Position numbers and translations under genes: made by a program | Notes under the pieces: generated by a model | Database searches by the model: none | What the model saw: only the letters and a program-made list of their open reading frames with translations | What the model was told of the DNA's origin: nothing | Assembly: GCF_029227915.1 (NCBI RefSeq) | Contig: NC_079883.1 | Span: 30,010,001-30,074,000 of the forward strand | Reading direction: 5' to 3' | Source: Hydractinia symbiolongicarpus | Taxonomy: Eukaryota > Cnidaria > Hydrozoa > Anthoathecata > Hydractiniidae | Length of the DNA stretch: 64,000 bases | Shown: positions 10,701 through 23,594 of the stretch, one piece after another | How positions within the stretch are numbered: the first letter of the stretch is position 1 | How the letters are laid out: the number at the start of each line of letters is the position of its first letter

Positions 10701-12220
10701 TATTCGTACCAACATGTATTTAGTGATTTTTTTCCGATATTACTAAGTTGTATCGCTTTAAACAGTGAAACAGTTCACTTTGGGACTTAATTGAACTGAT
10801 TTTGGTATTTGACCTTATAAATGTGATAAATGAGCCAGTTTGACTACAAGAAGTAACATTCTTCATAATTTGACATGATTGCTGGAACTCAGCGATTCAA
10901 CTGGGCGCTGTGGTAGCACTTTATTAAAAAATTAAGATAAATAAGTTATTTCTTACTGTGGGACCAATCCTGGCAGTTAGCACGCGCTGAATAAAGAGGA
11001 ACTGTTCCAAAGACTACATTTCATTGACTTTCTAGCGGTATAAGTCCGAATGAGTTACAACGGTTGCAACACATATTCGTACCAACATGTATTTAGTGAT
11101 TTTTTCCAATGTGACTAAGTTGCATCGCTTTTAACAGTGAAACGATTGACTGTGGGCCCTAATTGAACTGATTCTGGACTGTGACCTTGTAAATGCGTTA
11201 CATGAGCCAGTTGGACTCCAAGGAATACCATTCTTCTTAATTCGACATGATTACTGGAATTCAGCTAGTACACTAGGCTCTGTGGTAGTGCTTTATTAAA
11301 AAATTTAGATAAATAAGTCTTTTTTTACTGTGGGACCAATCCTGGCTGTTAGCACGCGCTGAAGAAATAGAGACGGCTTCAAAAACTACATTTCAATGAC
11401 TTTCTAACGGTGTTACTCCGTTGGTGTTACAACGGTTGCGTCACATATTCGTACCAACATGTATTTAGTGATTTTTTTCCGATGTGACTAAGTTGCATTG
11501 CCTTTAACAGTGAAACGATTGACTGTGGGACTTAATTGAAATGATTCTGGAGTGTGACCTTGTTAATGCCATAAATGAGACAATTGTACTCCAAAGAATA
11601 CCATTCTTCTTAATTCGACATGATTGCTGGAATACAACGAGTACACTAGGCTCTGTGGTAGTGCTTTATTTAAAAATTTAGATAAATAAGTCTTTTTTTA
11701 CTGTGAGACTAATCCTGGCCGTTGGCACGCGCTGAAGAAATAGAGACATTCTCACAAACTACATTTCATCGACTTCTTCTCTGTATCAATCCGTTTGAGT
11801 TACAACGGTTGCGTCACACATTCGTACCAACATGTATTTAGCGATAGTATTCTGATATTACTAGGTTGCATGGCCTTTAACAGCGACACGATTGACTGTG
11901 GCACTTAATTGAACTAACTTTGGACTGTGACCTGATAAATGTTATAAATGAGCCAGTTTGACTACAAGAAATAACATTCTTCATAATTTGACATGATTTC
12001 TGGAACTCAGCGATTCAACTGGGCGCTGTGGTAGCACTTTATTAAAAAATTAAGATAAATAAGTCATTTTTTACTGTGGGACAAATCCTAGCCGTTAGTT
12101 CGCGCTGAAGAAATAGAGAAAGATTCAAGAACTACATTTCATTGACTTTCTAACGGTGTTAATCCGTTTGAGTTACAACGGTTGCGTCACATATTCGTAC
12201 CAACATGTATTTAGCGATAG

Positions 12221-14066
12221 TGTTCTGATATTACTAGGTTGCATAGCCTTTAACAGTAAAACAATTGACTGTGGCACTTAATTGAACTAACTTTGGACTG
12301 TGACCTTATAAATGTGATAAATGAGCCAGTTTGACTACAAGAAGTAACATTCTTCTTAATTTGACTTGATTGCTGGAACTCGCTGTGGTAGAGTTTTATA
12401 TAAAAATTAACTTGAATAAATCATTTTTTACTGTGGGACCAATACCAGCCATTAGTTCGCGCTGAAGAAATAGAGACAGTTTCAAAAACTACATTTCATT
12501 GACTTTCTAACAGTGTTAATCCGTTTCAGTTGCAACAGTTGCGTCACATATTCGCCCCACATGTATTTAGCGATAGTATTCGGATATTAGTAGGTTGCAT
12601 CGCTTTTAAAAGTGAAACGGTTGACGGTGGGACTTAATTGAACTGATTCTGGACTGTGACCTTGTAAATGCGATAAATGAGCCAATTGGGATCCGAGGAA
12701 TACCATTCTTCTTAATTCGACTTGATTGCTGGAAATCAGCGAGTACACTAGGCTCTGTGGTAGTGCTTTATTTAAAAATTTAGATAAATAAGTCTTTTTT
12801 TACTGTGGGACTAATCCAGGCCGTTAGCACACGCTGAAGAAATAGAGACATTCTCAAAAAATACATTTCGTCGAATTCTTGGCGGTATCAATCTGTTTGA
12901 GTTACAACGGTTGCGTCACATATTCGTACCAACATGTATTTAGCGATAGTATTCTGATATTAATAGGTTGCATCGCCTTTAACAGTGAAACGATTGACTG
13001 TGGGACTTAATTGAACTAACTCTGCAGTGTGACCTGATAAATGTTATCAATGAGCCAGTTTGACTAGAAGAAATAACATTCTTCTTAATTTGACTTGATT
13101 GCTGGAACTCAGCGATTGCACTGGGCGCTGTGGTAGAGTTTTATTTAAAAATTAAGTTAAATAAGTCATTTTTTATTGTGGGACCAAACCCAGCCATTTG
13201 TTCGCGCTGAAGAAATAGAAACAATTTCAAAAACTACTTTTCGTTGACTTTCTAACGGTGTCAATCCGTTTGAGTTACAACGGTTGTGTCACATATTCGC
13301 ACCACATGTATTTAGCGATAGTATTCGGATATTACTAGGTTGCATCGCTTTTAAAATTGAAACGTTTGACTGTGGGACTTAATTGAACTGATTTTGGAGT
13401 TTGACCTTGTAAATGCGATAAATGAGCCAGTTTGACTACAAGAAGTAACATTCTTCTTAATTTCACTTGATTGCTGGAACTCAGCGATTGCACTGGGCAC
13501 TGTGGTAGCGTTTTAATTAAAAATTAAGTTAAATAAGTCATTTTTCACTGTGGGAACAATCCCAGGCGTTAGTTCGCGCTGAAGAAATAGAGACAGTTTC
13601 AAAAACTACATTTCATTGACTTTCTAACAGTGTTAATCCGTTTCAGTTGCAACAGTTGCGTCACATATTCGCCCCACATGTATTTAGCGATAGTATTCGG
13701 ATATTAGTAGGTTGCATCGCTTTTAAAAGTGAAACGTTTGACTGTGGGACTTAATTGAACTGATTTTGGAGTTAGACCTTGTAAATGTGATAAATGAGCC
13801 AGTTTGACTACAAGAAGTAACATTCTTCTTAATTTGACTTGATTGCTGGAACTCAGCGATTGCACTGGGCACTGTGGTAGCGTTTTATTTAAAAATTAAG
13901 TTAAATAAGTCATTTTCTACTGTGGGACCAATCCCAGCCGTTAGTTTGCGCTGAAGATATAGAGACAGTTTCAAAAACTACATTTCATTGGCTTTTTAAC
14001 GGTGTTAATCCGTTTGAGTTACAACTGTTGCGTCATGTATTCGTACCAACATGTATTTAGCGATAG
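12221..14066 (+). repeat. 5-mer HOR, copy 1 (short by 16 bp)
   Basis: This five-monomer stretch recurs from 14067. The offset is 1846 bp at the left end and 1862 bp to the right of 12380, because this copy has lost 16 bp between GGAACT and CGCTGTGG. Otherwise the two copies agree closely through about 13750, after which single-base differences accumulate (for example AGTTAGACC against AGTTTGACC). Confidence 0.88.
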
Positions 14067-16170
14067 TGTTCTGATATTACTAGGTTGCATAGCCTTTAAC
14101 AGTAAAACAATTGACTGTGGCACTTAATTGAACTAACTTTGGACTGTGACCTTATAAATGTGATAAATGAGCCAGTTTGACTACAAGAAGTAACATTCTT
14201 CTTAATTTGACTTGATTGCTGGAACTCAGCGATTGCGCTGGGCGCTGTGGTAGAGTTTTATGTAAAAATTAACTTGAATAAATCATTTTTTACTGTGGGA
14301 CCAATACCAGCCATTAGTTCGCGCTGAAGAAATAGAGACAGTTTCAAAAACTACATTTCATTGACTTTCTAACAGTGTTAATCCGTTTCAGTTGCAACAG
14401 TTGCGTCACATATTCGCCCCACATGTATTTAGCGATAGTATTCGGATATTAGTAGGTTGCATCGCTTTTAAAAGTGAAACGGTTGACGGTGGGACTTAAT
14501 TGAACTGATTCTGGACTGTGACCTTGTAAATGCGATAAATGAGCCAATTGGGATCCGAGGAATACCATTCTTCTTAATTCGACTTGATTGCTGGAAATCA
14601 GCGAGTACACTAGGCTCTGTGGTAGTGCTTTATTTAAAAATTTAGATAAATAAGTCTTTTTTTACTGTGGGACTAATCCAGGCCGTTAGCACACGCTGAA
14701 GAAATAGAGACATTCTCAAAAAATACATTTCGTCGAATTCTTGGCGGTATCAATCTGTTTGAGTTACAACGGTTGCGTCACATATTCGTACCAACATGTA
14801 TTTAGCGATAGTATTCTGATATTAATAGGTTGCATCGCCTTTAACAGTGAAACGATTGACTGTGGGACTTAATTGAACTAACTCTGCAGTGTGACCTGAT
14901 AAATGTTATCAATGAGCCAGTTTGACTAGAAGAAATAACATTCTTCTTAATTTGACTTGATTGCTGGAACTCAGCGATTGCACTGGGCGCTGTGGTAGAG
15001 TTTTATTTAAAAATTAAGTTAAATAAGTCATTTTTTATTGTGGGACCAAACCCAGCCATTTGTTCGCGCTGAAGAAATAGAAACAATTTCAAAAACTACT
15101 TTTCGTTGACTTTCTAACGGTGTCAATCCGTTTGAGTTACAACGGTTGTGTCACATATTCGCACCACATGTATTTAGCGATAGTATTCGGATATTACTAG
15201 GTTGCATCGCTTTTAAAACTGAAACGTTTGACTGTGGGACTTAATTGAACTGATTTTGGAGTTTGACCTTGTAAATGCGATAAATGAGCCAGTTTGACTA
15301 CAAGAAGTAACATTCTTCTTAATTCCACTTGATTGCTGGAACTCAGCGATTGCACTGGGCACTGTGGTAGAGTTTTAATTAAAAATTAAGTTAAATAAGT
15401 CATTTTTCACTGTGGGAACAATCCCAGGCGTTAGTTCGCGCTGAAGAAATAGAGACAGTTTCAAAAACTACATTTCATTGACTTTCTAACAGTGTTAATC
15501 CGTTTCAGTTGCAACAGTTGCGTCACATATTCGCCCCACATGTATTTAGCGATAGTATTCGGATATTAGTAGGTTGCATCGCTTTTAAAAGTGAAACGTT
15601 TGACTGTGGGACTTAATTGAACTGATTTTGGAGTTTGACCTTGTAAATGCGATAAATGAGCCAGTTTGACTACAAGAAGTAACATTCTTCTTAATTTGAC
15701 TTGATTGCTGGAACTCAGCGATTGCGCTGGGCACTGTGGTAGAGTTTTAATTAAAAATTAAGTTAAATAAGTCATTTTTCACTGTGGGAACAATTCCAGC
15801 CATTAGTTCGCGCTGAAGAAATAGAGACAGTTTCAAAAACTACATTTCATTGACTTTCTAACAGTGTTAATCCGTTTCAGTTGCAACAGTTGCGTCACAT
15901 ATTCGCCCCACATGTATTTAGCGATAGTATTCGGATATTAGTAGGTTGCATCGCTTTTAAAAGTGAAACGGTTGACGGTGGGACTTAATTGAACTGATTC
16001 TGGACTGTGACCTTGTAAATGCGATAAATGAGCCAATTGGGATCCGAGGAATACCATTCTTCTTAATTCGACTTGATTGCTGGAAATCAGCGAGTACACT
16101 AGGCTCTGTGGTAGTGCTTTATTTAAAAATTTAGATAAATAAGTCTTTTTTTACTGTGGGACTAATCCAG
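14067..16170 (+). repeat. 5-mer HOR, copy 2, followed by a 4-mer offset
   Basis: The left part matches 12221 onward at an offset of 1862 bp. A later section, about 15794-16179, matches 14305-14690 at 1489 bp (four monomers), including the shared segment GAAACGGTTGACGGTGGG and the GGATCC site (14551 and 16040). The array therefore switches multimer size within one to two kilobases. Confidence 0.87.
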
Positions 16171-18390
16171 GCCGTTAGTTCGCGCTGAAGAAATAGAGAC
16201 AGTTTCAAAAACTACATTTCATTGGCTTTTTAACGGTGTTAATCCGTTTGAGTTACAACGGTTGCGTCACATATTCGTACCAACATATATTTAGTGATTT
16301 TTTCCGATGTGACTAAGTTGCATCGCTTTTAACAGTGAAACGATTGACTGTGGGCCTTAATTGAACTGATTCTGGACTGTGACCTTGTAAATGCGTTAAA
16401 TGAGCCAATTGGACTCCAAGGAATACCATTTTTCTTTATTCGACATGATTGCTGGAATGCAGAGAGTACACTAGGCTCTGTGGTAGTGCTTTATTTAAAA
16501 ATTTAGAGAAATAAGTCTTTTTTTACTGTGGGACCAATCCTAGCCGTTATCGCGCGCTGAAGAAATAGCGACAGTTTCAAACACTACATTTCATTGACTT
16601 TCTAACGGTATCAATCCGTTTAATTTACAACTGTTGCGTCACATTTTCGTCCCCACATGTATTTAGCGATAGTATTCGGATATTACTAGGTTGCATCGCT
16701 TTTAACAGTGAAATATTTGACTGTGGGACTTAACTGAACTGATTTTGGACTTTGACCTTATAAATGTGATAAATGAGCCAATTTAACTACAAGAAGTAAC
16801 ATTCTTCTTAATTTGACTTGATTGCTGGAACTCAGCATTTACAGTAGGCACTGTGGTAACTCTTTGTTAAAAAATGAAGATAAATATGTCTGTTTTTACT
16901 GTGGGACCAATCCTAGCCGTTAGTTTGCGCTGAAGAATTAGAGACATTCTCAAAAACTAAATTTCATTGACTTTCTAACGGTGTCAATCCGTTTGTGTTA
17001 CAACGGTTGCGTCACATATTCGTACCAACATGTATTTGGTAATTTTCTTCCAATTTTACTAAGTTGTATTGCTTTTAACAGTGAAACGAGTGACTGTGGG
17101 AATTAATAGAGCTGACTCTGAACTATGTCCTTATAAATGTGACAGATGAGCCAATTGGTCTCCAAGGAATAACTTTCTTCTTAATTTGACATGATGGCTG
17201 GAATTCAGCGATTACATTAAGCTCTGTGGTAGAGCTTTATTTAAAAATTTAGATAGATAAGTCTTTTCTTACTGTGGGACCAATCCTGGCCGTTAGCATG
17301 CGCTGAATAAATAGGAACAGTTTCAAAGACTAAATTTCATTGAATTTCTAGTGGTATAAATTTGTTTGAGTTACAACGGTTGAGACGCATATTCGTCCCC
17401 ACATGTATTTAGCGATAGTATTTGGATATTACTAGGTTGCATCGCTTTTAACAGTGAAACGTTTGACTGTGGGACTTAATTGAACTGATTTTGGACTTTG
17501 ACCTTATAAATGTGATAAATGAGCCAGTTTGACTACAAGAAGTAACATTCTTCTTAATTTGGCAAGATTGCTGGAACTCAGCGATTACACAGGGCGCTGT
17601 GGTAGCGCTTTATTCAAAAATTAAGATAAATAAGTCATTTTTCACTGTTGGACCAATCCTAGCCGTTAGTTCGCGCTGAAGAAATAGAGACATTCTCAGA
17701 AACTACATTTCATCGACTTCTTGGCCGTATCAATCCGTTTAATTTACAACGGTTGCGTCACATATTCGTACCAACATGTATTTAGTGATTTTTTTCCGAT
17801 ATTTCTAAAACTGAAACGTTTGACTGTGGGACTTAATTGAACTGATTTTGGAGTTTGACCTTGTAAATGCGATAAATGAGCCAGTTTGACTACAAGAAGT
17901 AACATTCTTCTTAATTTCACTTGATTGCTGGAACTCAGCGATTGCACTGGGCACTGTGGTAGCGTTTTAATTAAAAATTAAGTTAAATAAGTCATTTTTC
18001 ACTGTGGGAACAATCCCAGGCGTTAGTTCGCGCTGAAGAAATAGAGACAGTTTCAAAAACTACATTTCATTGACATTCTAACAGTGTTAATCCGTTTCAG
18101 TTGCAACAGTTGCGTCACATATTCGCCCCACATGTATTTAGCGATAGTATTCGGATATTAGTAGGTTGCATCGCTTTTAAAAGTGAAACGTTTGACTGTG
18201 GGACTTAATTGAACTGATTTTGGAGTTTGACCTTGTAAATGTGATAAATGACCCAGTTTGACTACAAGAAGTAACATTCTTCTTAATTTGACTTGATTGC
18301 TGGAACTCAGCGATTGCACTGGGCACTGTGGTAGCGTTTTATTTAAAAATTAAGTTAAATAAGTCATTTTCTACTGTGGGACCAATCCCA
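16171..18390 (+). repeat. 6-mer HOR unit, copy 1 (2220 bp)
   Basis: Begins at GCCGTTAGTT and is repeated at 18391 and 20610. It contains six monomers, one of them short by about 14 bp (TTTCTAAAACTG near 17803), which explains why the unit is 2220 bp and not six times 372. One T-run is a base longer here than in the next copy (near 16518). Differences from copy 2 are few single bases. Confidence 0.92.
17219..17237. repeat. Dyad symmetry AAGCTCT-GTGGT-AGAGCTT (variant of the same stem)
   Basis: Seven-bp perfect arms at the same monomer position as the GCGCT/AGCGC stem, with both arms changed so that pairing is kept. Other examples are 19438-19456, 57275-57293 and 61374-61392. The wording is close to a tRNA D-arm with its A box (GCTC, GTGGTA, GAGC). 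Confidence 0.75.
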
Positions 18391-20609
18391 GCCGTTAGTT
18401 CGCGCTGAAGAAATAGAGACAGTTTCAAAAACTACATTTCATTGGCTTTTTAACGGTGCTAATCCGTTTGAGTTACAACGGTTGCGTCACATATTCGTAC
18501 CAACATGTATTTAGTGATTTTTTCCGATGTGACTAAGTTGCATCGCTTTTAACAGTGAAACGATTGACTGTGGGTCTTAATTGAACTGATTCTGGACTGT
18601 GACCTTGTAAATGCGTTAAATGAGCCAATTGGACTCCAAGGAATACCATTCTTCTTAATTCGACATGATTGCTGGAATGCAGCGAGTACACTAGGCTCTG
18701 TGGTAGTGCTTTATTTAAAAATTTAGAGAAATAAGTCTTTTTTACTGTGGGACCAATCCTAGCCGTTATCGCGCGCTGAAGAAATAGCGACAGTTTCAAA
18801 CACTACATTTCATTGACTTTCTAACGGTATCAATCCGTTTAATTTACAACCGTTGCGTCACATTTTCGTCCCCACATGTATTTAGCGATAGTATTCGGAT
18901 ATTACTAGTTTGCATCGCTTTTAGCAGTGAAATATTTGACTGTGGGACTTCACTGAACTGATTTTGGACTTTGACCTTATAAATGTGATAAATGAGCCAA
19001 TTTGACTACAAGAAGTAACATTCTTCTTAATTTGACTTGATTGCTGGAACTCAGCATTTACAGTAGGCACTGTGGTAACTCTTTGTTAAAAAATGAAGAT
19101 AAATATGTCTGTTTTTACTGTGGGACCAATCCTAGCCGTTATTTTGCGCTGAAGAATTAGAGACATTCTCAAAAACTAAATTTCATTGACTTTCTAACGG
19201 TGTCAATCCGTTTGAGTTACAACGGTTGCGTCACATATTCGTACCAACATGTATTTGGTAATTTTCTTCCAATTTTACTAAGTTGTATTGCTTTTAACAG
19301 TGAAACGAGTGACTGTGGGAATTAATAGAGCTGACTCTGGACTATGTCCTTATAAATGTGACAGATGAGCCAATTGGTCTCCAAGGAATAACTTTCTTCT
19401 TAATTTGACATGATGGCTGGAATTCAGCGATTACATTAAGCTCTGTGGTAGAGCTTTATTTAAAAATTTAGATAGATAAGTCTTTTCTTACTGTGGGACC
19501 AATCCTGGCCGTTAGCATGCGCTGAATAAATAGGAACAGTTTCAAAGACTAAATTTCATTGAATTTCTAGTGGTATAAATTTGTTTGAGTTACAACGGTT
19601 GAGACGCATATTCGTCCCCACATGTATTTAGCGATAGTATTTGGATATTACTAGGTTGCATCGCTTTTAACAGTGAAACGTTTTACTGTGGGACTTAATT
19701 GAACTGATTTTGGACTTTGACCTTATAAATGTGATAAATGAGCCAGTTTGACTACAAGAAGTAACATTCTTCTTAATTTGACAAGATTGCTGGAACTCAG
19801 CGATTACACAGGGCGCTGTGGTAGCGCTTTATTCAAAAATTAAGATAAATAAGTCATTTTTCACTGTTGGACCAATCCTAGCCGTTAGTTTGCGCTGAAG
19901 AAATAGAGACATTCTCAGAAACTACATTTCATCGACTTCTTGGCCGTATCAATCCGTTTAATTTACAACGGTTGCGTCACATATTCGTACCAACATGTAT
20001 TTAGTGATTTTTTTCCGATATTTCTAAAACTGAAACGTTTGACTGTGGGACTTAATTGAACTGATTTTGGAGTTTGACCTTGTAAATGCGATAAATGAGC
20101 CAGTTTGACTACAAGAAGTAACATTCTTCTTAATTTCACTTGATTGCTGGAACTCAGCGATTGCACTGGGCACTGTGGTAGCGTTTTAATTAAAAATTAA
20201 GTTAAATAAGTCATTTTTCACTGTGGGAACAATCCCAGGCGTTAGTTCGCGCTGAAGAAATAGAGACAGTTTCAAAAACTACATTTCATTGACATTCTAA
20301 CAGTGTTAATCCGTTTCAGTTGCAACAGTTGCGTCACATATTCGCCCCACATGTATTTAGCGATAGTATTCGGATATTAGTAGGTTGCATCGCTTTTAAA
20401 AGTGAAACGTTTGACTGTGGGACTTAATTGAACTGATTTTGGAGTTTGACCTTGTAAATGTGATAAATGAGCCAGTTTGACTACGACAAGTAACATTCTT
20501 CTTAATTTGACTTGATTGCTGGAACTCAGCGATTGCACTGGGCACTGTGGTAGCGTTTTATTTAAAAATTAAGTTAAATAAGTCATTTTCTACTGTGGGA
20601 CCAATCCCA
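18391..20609 (+). repeat. 6-mer HOR unit, copy 2 (2219 bp)
   Basis: Matches the preceding unit at 2219-2220 bp and the next at 2219 bp over all its length, with scattered single-base changes such as GGTCTTAATT against GGCCTTAATT. It carries the same short monomer (TTTCTAAAACTG near 20021), so the internal deletion predates duplication of the unit. Confidence 0.93.
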
Positions 20610-21571
20610 GCCGTTAGTTCGCGCTGAAGAAATAGAGACAGTTTCAAAAACTACATTTCATTGGCTTTTTAACGGTGCTAATCCGTTTGAGTTACAACGG
20701 TTGCGTCACATATTCGTACCAACATGTATTTAGTGATTTTTTCCGATGTGACTAAGTTGCATCGCTTTTAACAGTGAAACGATTGACTGTGGGCCTTAAT
20801 TGAACTGATTCTGGACTGTGACCTTGTAAATGCGTTAAATGAGCCAATTGGACTCCAAGGAATACCATTCTTCTTAATTCGACATGATTGCTGGAATGCA
20901 GCGAGTACACTAGGCTCTGTGGTAGTGCTTTATTTAAAAATTTAGAGAAATAAGTCTTTTTTACTGTGGGACCAATCCTAGCCGTTATCGCGCACTGAAG
21001 AAATAGCGACAGTTTCAAACACTACATTTCATTGACTTTCTAACGGTATCAACCCGTTTAATTTACAACTGTTGCGTCACATTTTCGTCCCCACATGTAT
21101 TTAGCGATAGTATTCGGATATTACTAGGTTGCATCGCTTTTAACAGTGAAATATTTGACTGTGGGACTTCACTGAACTGATTTTGGACTTTGACCTTATA
21201 AATGTGATAAATGAGCCAATTTGACTACAAGAAGTAACATTCTTCTTAATTTGACTTGATTGCTGGAACTCAGCATTTACAGTAGGCACTGTGGTAACTC
21301 TTTGTTAAAAAATGAAGATAAATATGTCTGTTTTTACTGTGGGACCAATCCTAGCCGTTAGTTTGCGCTGAAGAATTAGAGACATGCTCAAAAACTAAAT
21401 TTCATTGACTTTCTAACGGTGTCAATCCGTTTGAGTTACAACGGTTGCGTCACATATTCGTACCAACATGTATTTGGTAATTTTCTTCCAATTTTACTAA
21501 GTTGTATTGCTTTTAACAGTGAAACGAGTGACTGTGGGAATTAATAGAGCTGACTCTGGACTATGTCCTTA
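20610..21571 (+). repeat. 6-mer HOR unit, copy 3, truncated
   Basis: Follows copy 2 at a constant 2219-bp offset for about 960 bp, up to CTATGTCCTTAT. There the sequence jumps to TTTATTATTTAAAAATTT of a different monomer type. The unit is therefore cut off after about two and a half monomers. Confidence 0.9.
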
Positions 21572-21600
21572 TTTTATTATTTAAAAATTTAGATAAATAA
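21559..21600 (+). other. Deletion junction, about 98 bp lost from one monomer
   Basis: The register blocks on either side are at 21559 (GACTATGTCC) and 21833 (GACTGTGACC), 274 bp apart where about 372 is normal. The missing part is the head of the monomer, including the AAGAA/TTCTT dyad and the CTGTGGTAG segment. The join falls in an A+T-rich run (TTATTTTATTATTTAAAA), which gives many possible microhomologies. It also ends the 6-mer HOR. Confidence 0.85.
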
Positions 21601-23594
21601 GTCTTTTTTTACTGTGGGACTAATCCAGGCCGTTAGCACACGCTGAAGAAATAGAGACATTCTCAAAAAATACATTTCGTCGAATTCTTGGCGGTATCAA
21701 TCTGTTTGAGTTACAACGGTTGCGTCACATATTCGTACCAACATGTATTTAGTGATTTTTTCCGATGTGACTAAGTTGCATCGCTTTTAACAGTGAAACG
21801 GTAGACTGTGGGACTTAATTGAACTGATTCTGGACTGTGACCTTGTAAATGCGATAAATGAGCCAATTGGGATCCGAGGAATACCATTCTTCTTAATTCG
21901 ACATGATTGCTGGAAATCAGCGGGTACACTAGGCTCTGTGGTAGTGCTTTATTTAAAAATTTAGATAAATAAGTCTTTTTTTACTGTGGGACTAATCCAG
22001 GCCGTTAGCACACGCTGAAGAAATAGAGACATTCTCACAAACTACATTTCATCGACTTCTTGGCTGTATCAATCCGTTTGAGTTACAACGGTTGCGTCAC
22101 ATATTCGTACCAACATGTATTTAGTGATTTTTTTCCGATATTTCTAAGTTGTATTGCTTTTAACAGTGAAATGATTGACTGTGGGACTTAATTGAACTGA
22201 TTTTGGACTTTGACCTTATAAATGTGATAAATGAGCCAGTTTGACTACAAGAATTAACATTCTTCTTAGTTTGACATGATTGCTGGAACTCATCGATTCC
22301 ACTGGGCACTGTGGCAGCGCTTCATTAAACATTTAAATAAAAAACTCATTTTTTACTGTGGGAGCAATCCTAGCCGTTATCGCGCGCTGAAGAAAAAACG
22401 ACAGTTTCAAAAACTACATTTCATTGACTTTGTAACGGTATCAATCCGTTTGAGTTACAACGGTTGCGCCACATATTCGTCCACACATGTATTTAGCGAT
22501 AGTATTCGGATATTACTAGGTTACATCGCACTTAACAGTGAAATGATTGACTGTGGGACTTAATTGAACTGATTTTGGACGTTGACCTTATAAATGTGAT
22601 AAATGAGCCAGTTTGACTACAAGAAGTAACATTCTTCTAAATTTGACTTGATTGCCGGAACTCAGCGATTGCACTGGGCCTTGTGGTAGAGTTTTATTTA
22701 AAAATTAACTTAAATAAGTCATTTTTTACTGTGGGACCAATACCAGCCATTAGTTCGCGCTGAAGAAATAGAGACAGTTTCAAAAACTACATTTTATTGA
22801 CTTTTTAACGGTGTTAATCCGTTTAATTTACAACGGTTTCGTCACATATTCGTACCAACATGTATTTAGTGATTTTTTCCGATGTGACTAAGTTGAATCG
22901 CTTTTAACAGTGAAACGATTGACCGTGGGCCTTAATTGAACTGATTCTGGACTGTGACCTTGCAAATGCGCTAAATGAGCCAATTGGACTCCAAGGAATA
23001 CCATTCTTCTTAATTCAACATGATTGCTGGAATTCAGCGAGTACACTAGGCTCTGTGGTAGTGCTTTATTTAAAAATTTAGATAAATAAGTATTTTTTTA
23101 CTGTGGGACTAATCCTGGCCGTTAGCACGCGCTGATGAAGTAGAGACAGCTTCAAAAACTACATTTCAATGACTTTCTAACGGTGTTAATCCGTTTGAGT
23201 TACAACGGTTGCGTCACATATTCGTACCAACATGTATTTAGTGATTTTTTCCGATGTGACTAAGTTGCATCGCTTTTAACAGTGAAACGGTTGACTGTGG
23301 GACTTAATTGAACTGATTCTGGACTGTGACCTTGTAAATGCGATAAATGAGCCAATTGGGATCCGAGGAATACCATTCTTCTTAATTCGACATGATTGCT
23401 GGAAATCAGCGGGTACACTAGGCTCTGTGGTAGTGCTTTATTTAAAAATTTAGATAAATAAGTCTTTTTTTACTGTGGGACTAATCCAGGCCGTTAGCAC
23501 ACGCTGAAGAAATAGAGACATTCTCAAAAAATACATTTCGTCGAATTCTTGGCGGTATCAATCTGTTTGAGTTACAACGGTTGCGTCACATATT
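21572..23594 (+). repeat. Mixed satellite monomers between HOR blocks
   Basis: About six monomers, in register after the deletion at 21572. Part of it (about 22850-23612) recurs at a 1862-bp offset near 24712-25474, including the rare variant TAATTCAACATG at 23011 and 24873. Nothing but satellite is seen. Confidence 0.85.

Larger units (their letters stand above)
4926..12220 (+). repeat. Irregular satellite region, diverged monomers without clean HOR
   Basis: About 20 monomers in the same register and orientation, but with no long near-identical duplication that I could follow across several units. Several copies carry the variant segment GTGATTTTCTTCCGATATTTC before the terminal part. Neighbouring pairs can be alike, for instance the two copies starting near 10060 and 10430, which share GAACCAATTGGTCTCC. 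This is the most heterogeneous part of the window and may be an older section of the array. Confidence 0.85.

Noticed and set aside
17219-17370. A true tRNA gene
   Set aside because: Only D-arm-like and T-arm-like pieces are seen, too far apart, with no acceptor stem or anticodon arm and with a T-run between them.
18533-21018. Open frames on the - strand of 67-88 codons (17744, 18533, 19963, 20752, 32588, 58623, 60468)
   Set aside because: They are antisense readings of the same monomer at HOR spacing (2219 bp), with no start context, domain or conserved frame across other monomers.
21559-21600. Transposon insertion at the irregular junction
   Set aside because: Sequence is missing, not added. 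There are no terminal repeats or target-site duplication, and both sides are satellite.
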